From: Marinobacterium sp. xm-d-530
Lineage (GTDB): Bacteria > Pseudomonadota > Gammaproteobacteria > Pseudomonadales > Balneatricaceae
Length of the DNA: 64,000 bases
Assembly (NCBI RefSeq): GCF_013283365.1
Contig: NZ_WBYM01000004.1
Span: forward strand, 248,001 to 312,000
Direction of reading: 5' to 3'
The position numbers and the translations under genes are program-made. The notes beneath the pieces were generated by a model that saw only the letters and a list, made by a program, of their open reading frames with translations, searched no databases and was not told the DNA's origin. Shown here in pieces: positions 53,238 through 63,963 of the stretch (the first letter of the stretch is position 1; every line of letters begins with the position of its first letter).

Positions 53238-54541
53238 TATTTCATCTCGATGGGCCAGTCGTGGTAGTCGACACGATCGATTGGCAGCATCATCTCTTCA
53301 CCGCCCCAACGCTGTATAAATAGCCCCTCAGGGTCATAGGTTTGTGTCTGCTTCGCCAGATTGAATTGTCGATGGCCGCGCGGGTCTGCACCAACTCCAC
53401 CTAAGTACTGCCAGTTCCCCCAATTACTGGCCAGATCAAAATCGATCAGCGCCTCTTCAAAGTAGGCCGCACCGTAACGCCAGTCAATGCCAAGCTCATG
53501 CACTAAGCAGCTCGCCACCAGCTGTCTGGCGCGATTGGATTGATAACCCGTTGCTTTCAACTGACGCATGGCAGCGTTGACGATTGGGTAGGGGGTGGTG
53601 CCTTCAATCCAGGACTTCATTCGTTCTGGGTAGAAAGAGGTTAAGGGCTTACGATTAAATGGCCCAGTCTGGTGATAGATCTTGTTGCCCCACTTGTGGG
53701 CATACCACTGGAAATAGTCACGCCACAGCAGTTCAAAAAATATCCAGTAGGTCGAGTCATTTGCAACCACATCTTCCTCATAACGATTCAGCCTCTCAAT
53801 GATGCGCTTGGGTGACAATACCCCTAGCGCTAACCAGGGACTGAATTTAGTCGAGCACGCCCACTCATCCAGACCATTCCTAGTCTCCTTGTAGGTGGCG
53901 GGTAGATCACTGGAGAAATAGTGTTCGAGATGGTCTAACGCGCTCTGCTCAGAACCGTTGAAGGCATTCTCGCTAGAGCAATCAATGTTGAATGTGGAAC
54001 CCTGTTTATCGCCGAGAGGAGGTAGGCTGTCAGGTTCAGCAATACGGGCATCAACCTCGATCGACTCTATCTTCTTTCTAAAGGGGGTGAAGCTATCCGG
54101 CAGTTCCGCTAGGGCAAAGGGAAGTTGTCGCTCACCGTAAAGAGTGTGCGTCTCTAACACTGTTATCACTAGGTGCGGAAAGCGTGATGCGATCTCTTTA
54201 AGAGCGCTCTGCTCATAGCTGCCAGTGTGTCGAGAGGTGACTAAATGCTCGACTTGATCACGTAAAATGACCTGGCTTAACGCTTCGACGTAATCGCTTT
54301 CAATCACTTCTAACGCCTGGTTCAGCAGGCTAAGTTTGCTGTGCAAGCTTGACAGTGCTTGGTTTAAAAACTGTTGGCGATGCTTACCGATTCCTTTGAA
54401 ACCAAATCGATTGGTGCGCTTATCCCTGGGGTGTTGGATGAAGAGACAGGTTAGCTGTTCGCTGTTACGGGCTTTATTAAAGACGGGGTTGTCATCAAGG
54501 CGTAAGTTGTTGGTGAACCAGAGCAGTGTGTGTCGATACAT
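53237..54541 (-). CDS. Cryptochrome DASH-family photolyase
   Basis: A 434-residue photolyase/cryptochrome. The N-terminal antenna domain starts [14 protein letters not shown]; the FAD domain has [32 protein letters not shown] and [19 protein letters not shown], the last being typical of Cry-DASH. The family repairs CPD lesions in single-stranded DNA and commonly carries methenyl-THF. It is the first gene of a three-gene light-repair operon. Confidence 0.93.
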   Translation of the reverse strand: MYRHTLLWFTNNLRLDDNPVFNKARNSEQLTCLFIQHPRDKRTNRFGFKGIGKHRQQFLNQALSSLHSKLSLLNQALEVIESDYVEALSQVILRDQVEHLVTSRHTGSYEQSALKEIASRFPHLVITVLETHTLYGERQLPFALAELPDSFTPFRKKIESIEVDARIAEPDSLPPLGDKQGSTFNIDCSSENAFNGSEQSALDHLEHYFSSDLPATYKETRNGLDEWACSTKFSPWLALGVLSPKRIIERLNRYEEDVVANDSTYWIFFELLWRDYFQWYAHKWGNKIYHQTGPFNRKPLTSFYPERMKSWIEGTTPYPIVNAAMRQLKATGYQSNRARQLVASCLVHELGIDWRYGAAYFEEALIDFDLASNWGNWQYLGGVGADPRGHRQFNLAKQTQTYDPEGLFIQRWGGEEMMLPIDRVDYHDWPIEMK

Positions 54542-54608
54542 GGGGCGATCCTATGGTTGAATCTTTGATACGCACTGCTCTGGGCTTTAGAGCACGGAGT
54601 GACTGGAA

Positions 54609-55571
54609 TCAATCGGGTTGGAAAATAGATCCTTTGATAGCCGCTTTGACCGTTTTGACAATCAACACCGTTAGCAAAATAGAGACCAGTGTCAGCATCA
54701 GGTGGCTCAATGTTTGGAAGAAGAGAGTCTGGCTCTGCTCAAACATGATCAGTGTGCCAATGGTGAAGGCTGCAATTGGGAAAGAGTAGGCCCACCAAGA
54801 GACAAAGAAGGGGATTCTTGCAAAACGTGGAAGCTGCGACACAAGTAGCAGAACCAAGAACATCGCCGCGTAGTAGAGGATGTGTGCAAAGTTATCGACA
54901 ACGCCCTGATTGAGCTTCAAATAGGCAATAAATCCGACCGCGGGCGGCGCGATCATGATAAACAGTGTCGGCAGTAACTTCTCTGGGAGTGGCTCGTGAA
55001 AAATGATGCGGTTAAAAACTAATACCTTTAACACAATCCAGTAGACTATTCCGATCGCAAAGAAGAACCAGCTGACCTCGGTAAAGCCCAGCGTAACCCC
55101 GCCAATGGGTGCAATGATGTTGCCCACAATCGGGATGAACCAAGCAGGGGTCGTGTGTTGTACCTGCCAGCGAGCGTGGTGTATCCATTGATTCATCAAA
55201 TAGAGCGTCAAGATCAGTTGGATTGAAGCGCCCATCCACCATACGGCCGTTGCCAGAGGTGTCATGATCTCCGCCATTGCGACCGCGATCAGCATTAAAC
55301 CGATGGAAAAAGCAGGGAAGAAGCTGATTTTGATGGGGTGATTAAACTCGGCAATCACCTGATGAGCATGACGGCGCATCTTTAATAGGTAGCTGATTGC
55401 CAGTGTTGCTAATAGAACGGCCGTAATCACTAACAGTACTTGCCACACAAGGTTAGTAATACCTAGAACCTCAGAGGCTTTTTTCCAAGCGAGGGTTAAG
55501 CCACTCATTCCCATTACCGTTGCGAACAGAGCCACCGGCATATGGGCTAGACGAGATGTCACATCATTCAT
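54609..55571 (-). CDS. SLAC1/TehA-family anion channel or carrier
   Basis: A 320-residue membrane protein with about ten helices. MPVALFATVMGMSGLTLAW near the N-terminus, FIPIVGNIIAPIGG and FFVSWWAYSFPIAAF in the last third match the TDT/SLAC1 group, which includes TehA and malate permeases. The substrate is not clear; anion or dicarboxylate movement is the family norm. It stands just upstream of Cry-DASH on the same strand, 67 bases apart. Confidence 0.85.
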   Translation of the reverse strand: MNDVTSRLAHMPVALFATVMGMSGLTLAWKKASEVLGITNLVWQVLLVITAVLLATLAISYLLKMRRHAHQVIAEFNHPIKISFFPAFSIGLMLIAVAMAEIMTPLATAVWWMGASIQLILTLYLMNQWIHHARWQVQHTTPAWFIPIVGNIIAPIGGVTLGFTEVSWFFFAIGIVYWIVLKVLVFNRIIFHEPLPEKLLPTLFIMIAPPAVGFIAYLKLNQGVVDNFAHILYYAAMFLVLLLVSQLPRFARIPFFVSWWAYSFPIAAFTIGTLIMFEQSQTLFFQTLSHLMLTLVSILLTVLIVKTVKAAIKGSIFQPD

Positions 55572-55628
55572 TGTTTAATCCTGTGAAATTAGATGGATCT
55601 AATATAAGGGCTAACCTTAATGGCAACA

Positions 55629-56309
55629 TTAAGATTGATCAATTGCTATCACCTCTATGGCATCGCTACTGATCGAAAACTGAATGTTGAAGCGCTCCAA
55701 ACTGATTCCGTAAATACGTGTCTCATCAGAGTGAAAGGCGGGTCTAGGGTCTTGCTTTAGAACCTCTTCAATGAGTGTCGATAGTTGTGGTTCTTTAGAG
55801 ATAACCTCTAAGGCCTGCTCAGAAAATTGAATAGGTTGTTGCAAGGGTTCGGGCTGTTCCATGCCGGGGTAAACGGCATCTGGTAGCGCATCAGAGTAGG
55901 GGATGTAGGGTTTGATATCAAAGACCGGGGTGCCATCGACAAGGTCGATACCGGACAGATTCAGGTGAACCCCTTGGTTTGTATTGATTGAGTCGAGTTT
56001 CACAACCGATAACCCCATGGCGTTGGGGCGATGTGTGCTGCGTGTGGCAAACACGCCTAGCTTCTCGTTGCCACCTAGGCGGGGTGGTCGAGTTAAAGGC
56101 TTCCAGCCGGCATTCAGGTTCTCACTGAACTGAAAAATCAGCCAAACGTGAGAGCAGTGCTCTAACCCCCTAACGGCATCAGGGTCGTTGTAGGGTGAGA
56201 CTAGCTCCAATACAGCTTGCGCGGAGGGCGCAAGGCCAGGCTGGCGCGGTGCGCCAAACTTCTCTTTGAATGGTGTTTTGATGAAACCGATCGGTTCAAT
56301 ACTGTGCAT
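55629..56309 (-). CDS. trmO: tRNA t6A37 N6-methyltransferase TrmO
   Basis: A 226-residue TsaA/TrmO-like enzyme that methylates N6 of t6A37 in tRNA-Thr. Family motifs are IGFIKTPFKEKFGAPRQPG, LEHCSHVWLIFQF, LGVFATRSTHRPNAMGLSVVKL and DLVDGTPVFDIKPYIPYSD. It starts four bases after the SDR gene ends, so they form an operon, though their functions are not obviously linked. Confidence 0.93.
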   Translation of the reverse strand: MHSIEPIGFIKTPFKEKFGAPRQPGLAPSAQAVLELVSPYNDPDAVRGLEHCSHVWLIFQFSENLNAGWKPLTRPPRLGGNEKLGVFATRSTHRPNAMGLSVVKLDSINTNQGVHLNLSGIDLVDGTPVFDIKPYIPYSDALPDAVYPGMEQPEPLQQPIQFSEQALEVISKEPQLSTLIEEVLKQDPRPAFHSDETRIYGISLERFNIQFSISSDAIEVIAIDQS

Positions 56310-56313
56310 TCAG

Positions 56314-57132
56314 TTACATCTCTTCAATCGGTCTATCAGGAACGGCAGCGTCATCGTAGGCCCCCCAAATGGTTTGATCGAACTGAATGACGGATCCCGT
56401 CATCATGCCGCTGTCCTCTGAAGCCATCCATAGCACCGCTTTAGCGACCTCATCAGTCTGAAGAATTCTGCCTGCCGGAAGGGTGGCTGCTTTCCGATCA
56501 ATAAATGAATCATCCCCCGTCTCTTGAGCGATCAGCTCTCGCTCGTGATCAGAGTTCATCCAGCCTATATCGAGCTGATTGACGCGAATTTGGTTTCTTA
56601 ACAGGGCATAGCCAGAGTTTCTGGTGAGTGTCGCCAAGGCACCTTTTGATGCGCAGTAGGGGGATAGAAAAGGTTGTCCGGCATGTTCTGACATCGATCC
56701 AATGTTGATGATGGCTCCTTTGATCTTCTCGCGAATCATCACTTTGACACTCTCTTGCATGAGAAAGAAGGGCGCCTTTGTGTTGATGGCGAACATTTGA
56801 TCGAACAGTTCTGGAGAGGTCGTCAGTAGGTTGCCTCTATCCGTTAATCCTGCCGCATTCACCAATAGATCAACCCGTCCAAACTGCTGATCGGTCTCGG
56901 CCACAATGTTGCGAACCTGGTCTATTTGATCGAGTTCAGCCGCAACAAAATGGGTTTTAATGCCATACTGTTCCGCGATCTCTGAAGAGACCTGTTTGCC
57001 TCTGATCTGGTTGCGGCCGGTGATAACAATTCCTGCTGCGCCTGCTTGGGCAAATTGGTGTGCGATGGCTGCGCCCAAGCCTTGAGTGCTGCCTGTAATG
57101 ATTGCTACTTTTCCATCGATACGGTTCATCAA
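56314..57132 (-). CDS. SDR-family oxidoreductase
   Basis: A 272-residue short-chain dehydrogenase with the cofactor loop GSTQGLGAAIA, the catalytic Ser in INIGSMSEHAG and the YCASK motif. The lack of an acidic residue at the strand end (VITGRNQ) points to NADP. The C-terminal GSVIQFDQT segment is longer and more polar than usual. Substrate unknown. Confidence 0.85.
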   Translation of the reverse strand: MMNRIDGKVAIITGSTQGLGAAIAHQFAQAGAAGIVITGRNQIRGKQVSSEIAEQYGIKTHFVAAELDQIDQVRNIVAETDQQFGRVDLLVNAAGLTDRGNLLTTSPELFDQMFAINTKAPFFLMQESVKVMIREKIKGAIINIGSMSEHAGQPFLSPYCASKGALATLTRNSGYALLRNQIRVNQLDIGWMNSDHERELIAQETGDDSFIDRKAATLPAGRILQTDEVAKAVLWMASEDSGMMTGSVIQFDQTIWGAYDDAAVPDRPIEEM

Positions 57133-57189
57133 TCTGTCCTAGTTTGATACTGACATCACCATACTGCTAAGTAACGACTATGAAAAGCT

Positions 57190-57888
57190 TCATTGCCCAG
57201 GTGTTCTACAGATACTAATCGCTTCAATGTAAACCGTGCCCGCTGCTTTTAGTGCTTCAGATGCTCGGTCAAAGGTGGTACCGGTGGTATGAATGTCATC
57301 GATCAATAGGACGTGACTGGGCGCTGGCTGATTGCAGTAGAAGGTCGAACCTAAATTGGTTTTACGTTCTGCGCGATTGAGAGAGGCTTGGTGGTCTGTT
57401 CGACGCTTTTTTTGAAGGGATTGCCGCTCAAGGGGGAGCTTTAAATAGCGACTTAAGTGTTGGGCAATGATCTCGGCTTGATTAAAGCCACGCAGCGCAC
57501 AGTCGATTGGGTGGCTGGGGATCGGTATCAGTGTGGGTTGGGTGCCGAATCGAGAGAGATCGATCTGCTGTGCTAGCAGTTGGCTCATCCAGAAAAGGGG
57601 CTCTGGATTCTTTCCCTGTTTGATCTTCTGGAACAGCTCTCGCATGGGGAACTGGTAGATCAGTGGTGATTGTGCGGTATCAAAATGAAACCACTCGCCA
57701 TAGCAGTCTGGGCAGGATTCGTCTGGTTGATTAAGAGGGTAAGCGCAGACCTGGCAGGGGGTGCTGTTTTTAGCAAGGTCTGCAAAGCAACCTAAACAGA
57801 GTGGCTGATTGAGCGGTTTGCTGAGTCTGCATAATGGACATTTTGCTGAGTCAAATAACCACTCAACGATCGACTCTATCTGAAACAT
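57190..57888 (-). CDS. comF: ComF-family phosphoribosyltransferase-like protein
   Basis: A 232-residue ComF protein. The N-terminus has two zinc-ribbon Cys clusters (CPLCRLSK, LCLGC; CQVCAYPL, CPDCYG) and the C-terminal half a PRTase fold with PIPSHPIDCALRGFNQAE and the PRPP loop VLLIDDIHTTGTTF. ComF helps single-stranded DNA handling in natural transformation. It is divergent from the bioD-like gene, an arrangement left over from the common comF/bioB-bioD neighbourhood. Confidence 0.92.
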   Translation of the reverse strand: MFQIESIVEWLFDSAKCPLCRLSKPLNQPLCLGCFADLAKNSTPCQVCAYPLNQPDESCPDCYGEWFHFDTAQSPLIYQFPMRELFQKIKQGKNPEPLFWMSQLLAQQIDLSRFGTQPTLIPIPSHPIDCALRGFNQAEIIAQHLSRYLKLPLERQSLQKKRRTDHQASLNRAERKTNLGSTFYCNQPAPSHVLLIDDIHTTGTTFDRASEALKAAGTVYIEAISICRTPGQ

Positions 57889-57987
57889 CAGTCTGGCCTC
57901 CTTGCCTATGATAAATTTAGTTTAGTCAGCGTTTTTAACTCTGTAAAATAGTCGCTCAAACATAATCTGAAAGGGGCAGTGCAAGGT

Positions 57988-58650
57988 ATGAAACAGCGTT
58001 TTTTTGTAACAGGCACTGAGGTCTCTTCACCCGTCAATGAGTTCAGTTGCGCGCTTTTAAAGCAGTCTAATCAGAAAGGATTTAGCTCTCTTGGCCTCAA
58101 GCCAGTTGCTACTGGCTGCAGTGACGTGGAAGGAGAGTTAAAGAGCCAAGAAGCGCTGAATTTAATGGCTTGCTCCTCTATTGAACTCTCCTATCTTCAG
58201 GTCAATCCTTTCTCGCTCGCCGAAAATGCTTCGCCACACATTGCTGCTGAGATGGCGGACGTTAGAATGAGTGCGGATCGAATTAAAGCCTACATGGGCG
58301 GTGCACTGATGCGTTCGGTCAACCTGGCGTTGGTTGAGGGAGTCGGTGGATGGCGGGCGCCAATCAATGATCGCGAGTCGATGGCCAGCGTCGCCCAGGC
58401 GCTTGGCTTTCCAGTGATATTGGTCGTCAGTCTAAATGAGAATGCGATCAATCAGACCTTATTAACCGTCGAAGCGATTCGTCGCGATGGTCTCGCTTTA
58501 GCCGGCTGGGTCGTGTCGCCGTCCGAGAGTGACTCTGATGAACGAGTAATCGAGTGGCTGAGCCGAGTGGTTCCAGCGCCTTATTTAGGTTCTCTCGCTA
58601 GCGAAGAGGGTGGGTCAGATCAGTTGGATTGGGCGCCACTAGGACTGTAA
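57988..58650 (+). CDS. BioD-like protein lacking the Walker A motif
   Basis: A 220-residue homologue of dethiobiotin synthetase. The substrate side is kept: LGLKPVATGCSD near residue 35, NPFSLAENASPHIA, ALVEGVGGWRAPIND and AGWVVSP align with BioD. The nucleotide-binding loop is not: where BioD has GTDTxVGKT, this protein has GTEVSSPVNEFS with the same spacing, and the Lys and Thr that bind ATP are gone. It is therefore probably inactive as a synthetase or has a new role. The start is ATG at 57988; GTG at 57979 is too close to AAGGGG. Other bio genes are not next to it. Confidence 0.85.
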   Translation: MKQRFFVTGTEVSSPVNEFSCALLKQSNQKGFSSLGLKPVATGCSDVEGELKSQEALNLMACSSIELSYLQVNPFSLAENASPHIAAEMADVRMSADRIKAYMGGALMRSVNLALVEGVGGWRAPINDRESMASVAQALGFPVILVVSLNENAINQTLLTVEAIRRDGLALAGWVVSPSESDSDERVIEWLSRVVPAPYLGSLASEEGGSDQLDWAPLGL

Positions 58651-59397
58651 AAACCGCTCAACAATCTTTGTAAAAAGCGCAGGCTTCTCTGCGTGTGGCC
58701 AGTGCCCAGTCCCCTCGATGATTCTGAGTTGAACTTTGGGGAAGCGTTTAACCACCTCGTTTTGGTATTCAGGCTTGATGTAGTCTGATTCGCTGCCTTT
58801 GATGAAAAGAGTTGGCCCGAGGTATTCCCCCTCACTCATGGGGCTGGCGATCTGATCATACTCGCGCTCAAGTGCCTCTAAGTTCATTCGCCAATCAAAC
58901 CCCGCTTCTGTGCGATAGAGGTTCTTCAGAAGAAAGGCTCGAATACTGGCACTGTCTATGTGTTGACTGAGGTGTCGATCAGCCTCGGTTCGGCTCTTGA
59001 TCTCGTTCAGTGGGACCTGTTTTAGCCCTTTAAACACATCGGTGTGGTGGTGAGGGTATTGCACGGGAGCAATATCAACCACGATTAATCGTGAAACGCG
59101 TTCGGGATGATTCAGTGCTAGCTCCATGGCGATCTTGCCGCCCATAGAGTGCCCCAATAGATTAAATTGCTGCAACCCAAGTTGGTCGGCCAGTGCCAGG
59201 ACGGAGTCTGCAAAAGTGCTGTAGTTAAACTGATCAACCTGAGGAGAGCGGCCATGGTTCAGCATGTCGGGAGCGATGACATCAAACTGCTGTTGCAGTG
59301 CTTTGATGGGACCGCCAAGATTTTCCCAGCTGCCGAATAGGCCGTGTAACATCAAAAGCGGCTCACCAGAACCGCTTCGATGAAAGTGCAAGCTCAT
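58639..59397 (-). CDS. Alpha/beta hydrolase, YbfF-like esterase
   Basis: A 252-residue alpha/beta hydrolase. The oxyanion-hole segment is LMLHGLFGSWEN, the nucleophile elbow LLGHSMGGKIAMELA, and the His is in GTGHWPHAEKP, close to the C-terminus, as in the YbfF acyl-CoA esterase. A BioH-type role is conceivable near a bioD-like gene, but the sequence resembles YbfF more. It overlaps the convergent bioD-like gene by 12 bases. Confidence 0.85.
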   Translation of the reverse strand: MSLHFHRSGSGEPLLMLHGLFGSWENLGGPIKALQQQFDVIAPDMLNHGRSPQVDQFNYSTFADSVLALADQLGLQQFNLLGHSMGGKIAMELALNHPERVSRLIVVDIAPVQYPHHHTDVFKGLKQVPLNEIKSRTEADRHLSQHIDSASIRAFLLKNLYRTEAGFDWRMNLEALEREYDQIASPMSEGEYLGPTLFIKGSESDYIKPEYQNEVVKRFPKVQLRIIEGTGHWPHAEKPALFTKIVERFLQS

Positions 59398-59400
59398 CGC

Positions 59401-60027
59401 TTACAGAACGTCCAGTAGCTCAACGTCAAATAGAAGCGTTGAGTAAGGAGGGATGCCGCCTGGAGAACCTTGCGCACCGTAGGCTAGGTTGTAAGGGATA
59501 AATAGGCGCCATTTAGAGCCTTTAGGCATCAACTGAAGGGCTTCAGTCCAACCTGCGATTACACCTGTTACGGGGAATTCGATCGGTTGACCGCGCTCGA
59601 CAGAGCTGTCGAAGACTGAGCCGTCTGTGAATGTGCCGTGGTAGTGAACACGTACCTTGTTAGCCGTCGTTGGCTTCTCAGCATCCGCATCACCTGCCGA
59701 TAGGATTTCGTATTGCAGACCAGACTCAGTCACTGTTACTTCATCACGCTTTGCGTTGTCGTCTAGGAACTGTTGGCCAGCAGCCGCTTTCTCTTTGGCT
59801 TCTGCTTCTTGTTTAGCGCGTAGGCGTTCAGTCAGCTCGTTGAATGCTGCTTGTAGATCTTCTGGTTCTACGTGCATCGCTTCGCCGGCAAAAGAGGCTT
59901 TAAGGCCAAAGGCAACCGCGTTGATGTCTACGCCGTCAAAACCGTTTTGTGCCAGTTGGTCACCCATCTGACGACCAATGCCGTAGCTGGCGCGCTGTTC
60001 AGTTGTTTCTAATGTAATGTCGCTCAT
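59401..60027 (-). CDS. fklB: FKBP-type peptidyl-prolyl isomerase (FklB-like)
   Basis: A 208-residue FKBP22-type isomerase. The N-terminal dimerisation helices (about 1-85) contain RASYGIGRQMGDQLAQNGF, and the C-terminal FKBP domain has VRVHYHGTFTDGSVFDSS and GVIAGWTEALQLMPKGSKW. No signal peptide, so cytoplasmic. It ends four bases from the esterase gene start. Confidence 0.92.
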   Translation of the reverse strand: MSDITLETTEQRASYGIGRQMGDQLAQNGFDGVDINAVAFGLKASFAGEAMHVEPEDLQAAFNELTERLRAKQEAEAKEKAAAGQQFLDDNAKRDEVTVTESGLQYEILSAGDADAEKPTTANKVRVHYHGTFTDGSVFDSSVERGQPIEFPVTGVIAGWTEALQLMPKGSKWRLFIPYNLAYGAQGSPGGIPPYSTLLFDVELLDVL

Positions 60028-60076
60028 GATTATCCAAATGTTTCGTTTAAGAACGGCGCGCAGGGTAACATATTCA

Positions 60077-60889
60077 TTACTGTTGAACGAATAGCAGTGG
60101 GTCTACGCGTTGGTTATTAAGGCTCACGCCCCAGTGTAGGTGGGGTCCTGTCACTCGTCCTGTGGCACCCACCAGACCGATCTGTTGTCCCAGATCGATT
60201 TGATCACCGACTTTGACGTCAATTTGGCTCATGTGGCAGTACATGGTTGATAGGCCATGGCCATGGTCGATGATCACGGTATTGCCATTGAAGAAGTAAT
60301 CTCCTACGGCGGTTACTTTGCCTTTAGCTGCTGCTTTAATCGGTGAACGATCGGGTGCAGCAATGTCCAGTCCAGAGTGGGGTGCACGTGGCTGATCATT
60401 GAAAAATCGTTTGAGTCCAAAGGCGCTGGAGTAGGGGCCTTCAGCAGGCATTGCTAGAGTCACTATTGGGTCTTCGTTTTCAGTAAACAGTTTGTAGGCG
60501 CTCTTTTGCTCAACCGACTCTCGTTTCCAACGTGCAACCTGTTTGGGATCGGGTTCGACGTATTTACGCTGCTTAATCTTCAAACGCTGTTCTGGATAGG
60601 CTTTATCGTCTAATTGGAATGTTAGCGTCTTGCCATTGAATTTTAGCTCCTGAGCTTTGCCAACGGTTGCCTTAAGGCTAATGCCGGCAACGGCAGTCCA
60701 CTGTCCCTCTTTATCGACAACCATCACGCGGTAACCGTCATATGTCACTTCAGGTGCAGGCTCGCTGCTGGGCAGGCCTAGGTCTACGATGGCGATACCG
60801 CCCGGTACACGAGACTCTGTGGGCAGTGCTTTTGCAGTTAGGCTGAATAGAGCCAGTGACAGTGTCATCAGAAACAGGGGTAATCGCAT
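60077..60889 (-). CDS. M23-family peptidoglycan endopeptidase-like protein
   Basis: A 270-residue exported protein. The signal peptide ends near residue 23 (TAKA-LP), an N-terminal domain follows, and the LytM/M23 domain covers about 155-268. Zinc-site residues are visible as HSGLDIAAP and GPHLHWGV; VIIDHGHGLSTMYCHM is the third motif. The ATG at 60889 is chosen because AGGGAGAG precedes it; a start at 60922 would overlap xseA and put that site inside the gene. It probably cuts or regulates cutting of cell-wall cross-links. Confidence 0.88.
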   Translation of the reverse strand: MRLPLFLMTLSLALFSLTAKALPTESRVPGGIAIVDLGLPSSEPAPEVTYDGYRVMVVDKEGQWTAVAGISLKATVGKAQELKFNGKTLTFQLDDKAYPEQRLKIKQRKYVEPDPKQVARWKRESVEQKSAYKLFTENEDPIVTLAMPAEGPYSSAFGLKRFFNDQPRAPHSGLDIAAPDRSPIKAAAKGKVTAVGDYFFNGNTVIIDHGHGLSTMYCHMSQIDVKVGDQIDLGQQIGLVGATGRVTGPHLHWGVSLNNQRVDPLLFVQQ

Positions 60890-60918
60890 ACTCTCTCCCT
60901 TAATTATTAGTGTGCTTA

Positions 60919-62274
60919 TCAATCGTTGGTTTCGGTGTGGATATCTGTAACCGTTGATGTGATGGAGCCTTTTTGCAGTCGAATATTGATACTCTGCCCG
61001 GCCTTAACTTGGCGTGAATCGCGTATCACCTCGTGCTGATCAGTCGTCGCCAATGCATAGCCACGCTCAAGCGTCGCTAGCGGGCTAATGGCCTGAAGGC
61101 GGCCCACCTTTTCAGCCAGCTCCAGCTTTCGTCGATCAATTTTACTCTTCGCAAGACTCTCTAACCGACTCATCAGTTGTTTAACCTGTTCCTGATGAGA
61201 AGTAAGAGTTCTACTCGGATTGAGACGACTAAGCTGGCTTTGGTTCTGATTGAGTTGGCTGCGTTTGTCGCGCATCAATCGGTTCATCGCGCTGTGCAGT
61301 CTCAGCTCCAATTCGTCACTACGCTGAACCTGTTCGCGGATACGCTCTCCGGGGTGTCTAAGCCGCTGTTGTAGGCTCTTTAACTGTGCCTGTTTTGCTG
61401 ACAATAACCAATCAAACCGCTGTTTAAGAGCGCGCTCAGCTCGATTGATGTTGGCTAATATCTCTGCGCCATTGGGGCTGAGTAATTCGGCTGCTGCTGA
61501 CGGAGTAGGGGCTCTTAAATCCGCCACCATGTCGGCGATGGAGAAGTCGACTTCGTGCCCGACCGCCGAAACGGTCGGGATGTTTGAGTTGGCTAGACTG
61601 AGCGCAACGACCTCTTCGTTAAAGGGCCAGAGATCTTCAAGCGAACCGCCACCGCGACCCACAATGAGTACATCCGCGATCCCTTCGCGGTTTGCCAGTT
61701 CAATCGCCTTAACAATTTGCCCAGTGGCTTCATTGCCTTGAACCGCCGTTGGGTAAAGTCTGACGGGTAGTCCAGGGTAGCGACGTTTGAGTACCGTCAA
61801 GATGTCGTGAATCGCTGCTCCAGTGGGGGAGGTGATCACGCCTATGCATTTAGGGTGTTCAGGGATCGGTTTTTTGCGGTCCGCTTCAAATAGCCCTTGC
61901 GCTTGCAGTTTTAGCTTTAGTTTTTCGAATAGGACTTGGAGTTGCCCTTGGCCATCTTGCTCCATAGCGCTACAGATCATCTGATAGTCGCCACGCCCTT
62001 CGTAAAGACTCACGCGTCCGGTGACAACCACCTGGTCACCCTCCTTGGGGGCAAAGTTCACCCGCAAATTGTTACCACGGAACATGGCGCAGCGAACCTG
62101 AGCTTTCTGATCTTTAAGGGTGAAGTACCAGTGGCCAGAGCTTGGCTTGGCTAAGTTGCTGATTTCGCCAACGACCCTGATCGAAAGAAACGAGTTCTCC
62201 AACAGCGATTTTACCTGCTTGTTCAGTTCGCTAACTGCGATGGCTGTTCGATTTGAAGAGGTTTGAACATTCAT
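60919..62274 (-). CDS. xseA: Exodeoxyribonuclease VII large subunit
   Basis: A 451-residue XseA with an N-terminal OB fold (AVSELNKQVKSLLE, GEISNLAKPSSGHWYFTLKD), the catalytic domain (GVITSPTGAAIHDIL, IVGRGGGSLEDLWPFNEE, VSAVGHEVDFSIADMVADLRAPTPSAAAE) and a long C-terminal coiled coil. It acts with XseB on single-stranded DNA. It is divergent from guaB, a widely conserved pairing. Confidence 0.97.
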   Translation of the reverse strand: MNVQTSSNRTAIAVSELNKQVKSLLENSFLSIRVVGEISNLAKPSSGHWYFTLKDQKAQVRCAMFRGNNLRVNFAPKEGDQVVVTGRVSLYEGRGDYQMICSAMEQDGQGQLQVLFEKLKLKLQAQGLFEADRKKPIPEHPKCIGVITSPTGAAIHDILTVLKRRYPGLPVRLYPTAVQGNEATGQIVKAIELANREGIADVLIVGRGGGSLEDLWPFNEEVVALSLANSNIPTVSAVGHEVDFSIADMVADLRAPTPSAAAELLSPNGAEILANINRAERALKQRFDWLLSAKQAQLKSLQQRLRHPGERIREQVQRSDELELRLHSAMNRLMRDKRSQLNQNQSQLSRLNPSRTLTSHQEQVKQLMSRLESLAKSKIDRRKLELAEKVGRLQAISPLATLERGYALATTDQHEVIRDSRQVKAGQSINIRLQKGSITSTVTDIHTETND

Positions 62275-62375
62275 CCGGTCATGCTAGCGGTTGTTGCTTC
62301 TTTTTAACAGAAAAAATCCTATTGTGCGGCGCAGAAAAAAGGGTGAAAAATGCCGCTATTTACTGCGACTTTAGA

Positions 62376-62404
62376 TTGATAAAAAAGGCGAATTTTAGTA
62401 ATGT
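62376..62404 (+). promoter_or_regulatory. Probable guaB promoter
   Basis: TTGATA (62376-62381) and TAATGT (62399-62404) are exactly 17 bases apart, 41 bases before the guaB start. A small hairpin, TGGGC/GCCCA, lies just downstream of it in the leader. Confidence 0.5.
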
Positions 62405-62414
62405 ATTGGGCTAA

Positions 62415-63914
<1,500 letters not shown>

Positions 63915-63936
63915 GACTCGATAGTTAGAATTTCAG

Positions 63937-63963
63937 TGGGGTAACTCAGGTTGCCCCATTTTT
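63937..63963 (+). terminator. Terminator after guaB
   Basis: TGGGGTAAC pairs with GTTGCCCCA (one G-T pair) around a TCAG loop, followed by TTTTT. Confidence 0.8.

Noticed and set aside
57979-57990. GTG start for the BioD-like gene
   Set aside because: AAGGGG lies only two bases before it; the ATG at 57988 gives the normal BioD N-terminus.
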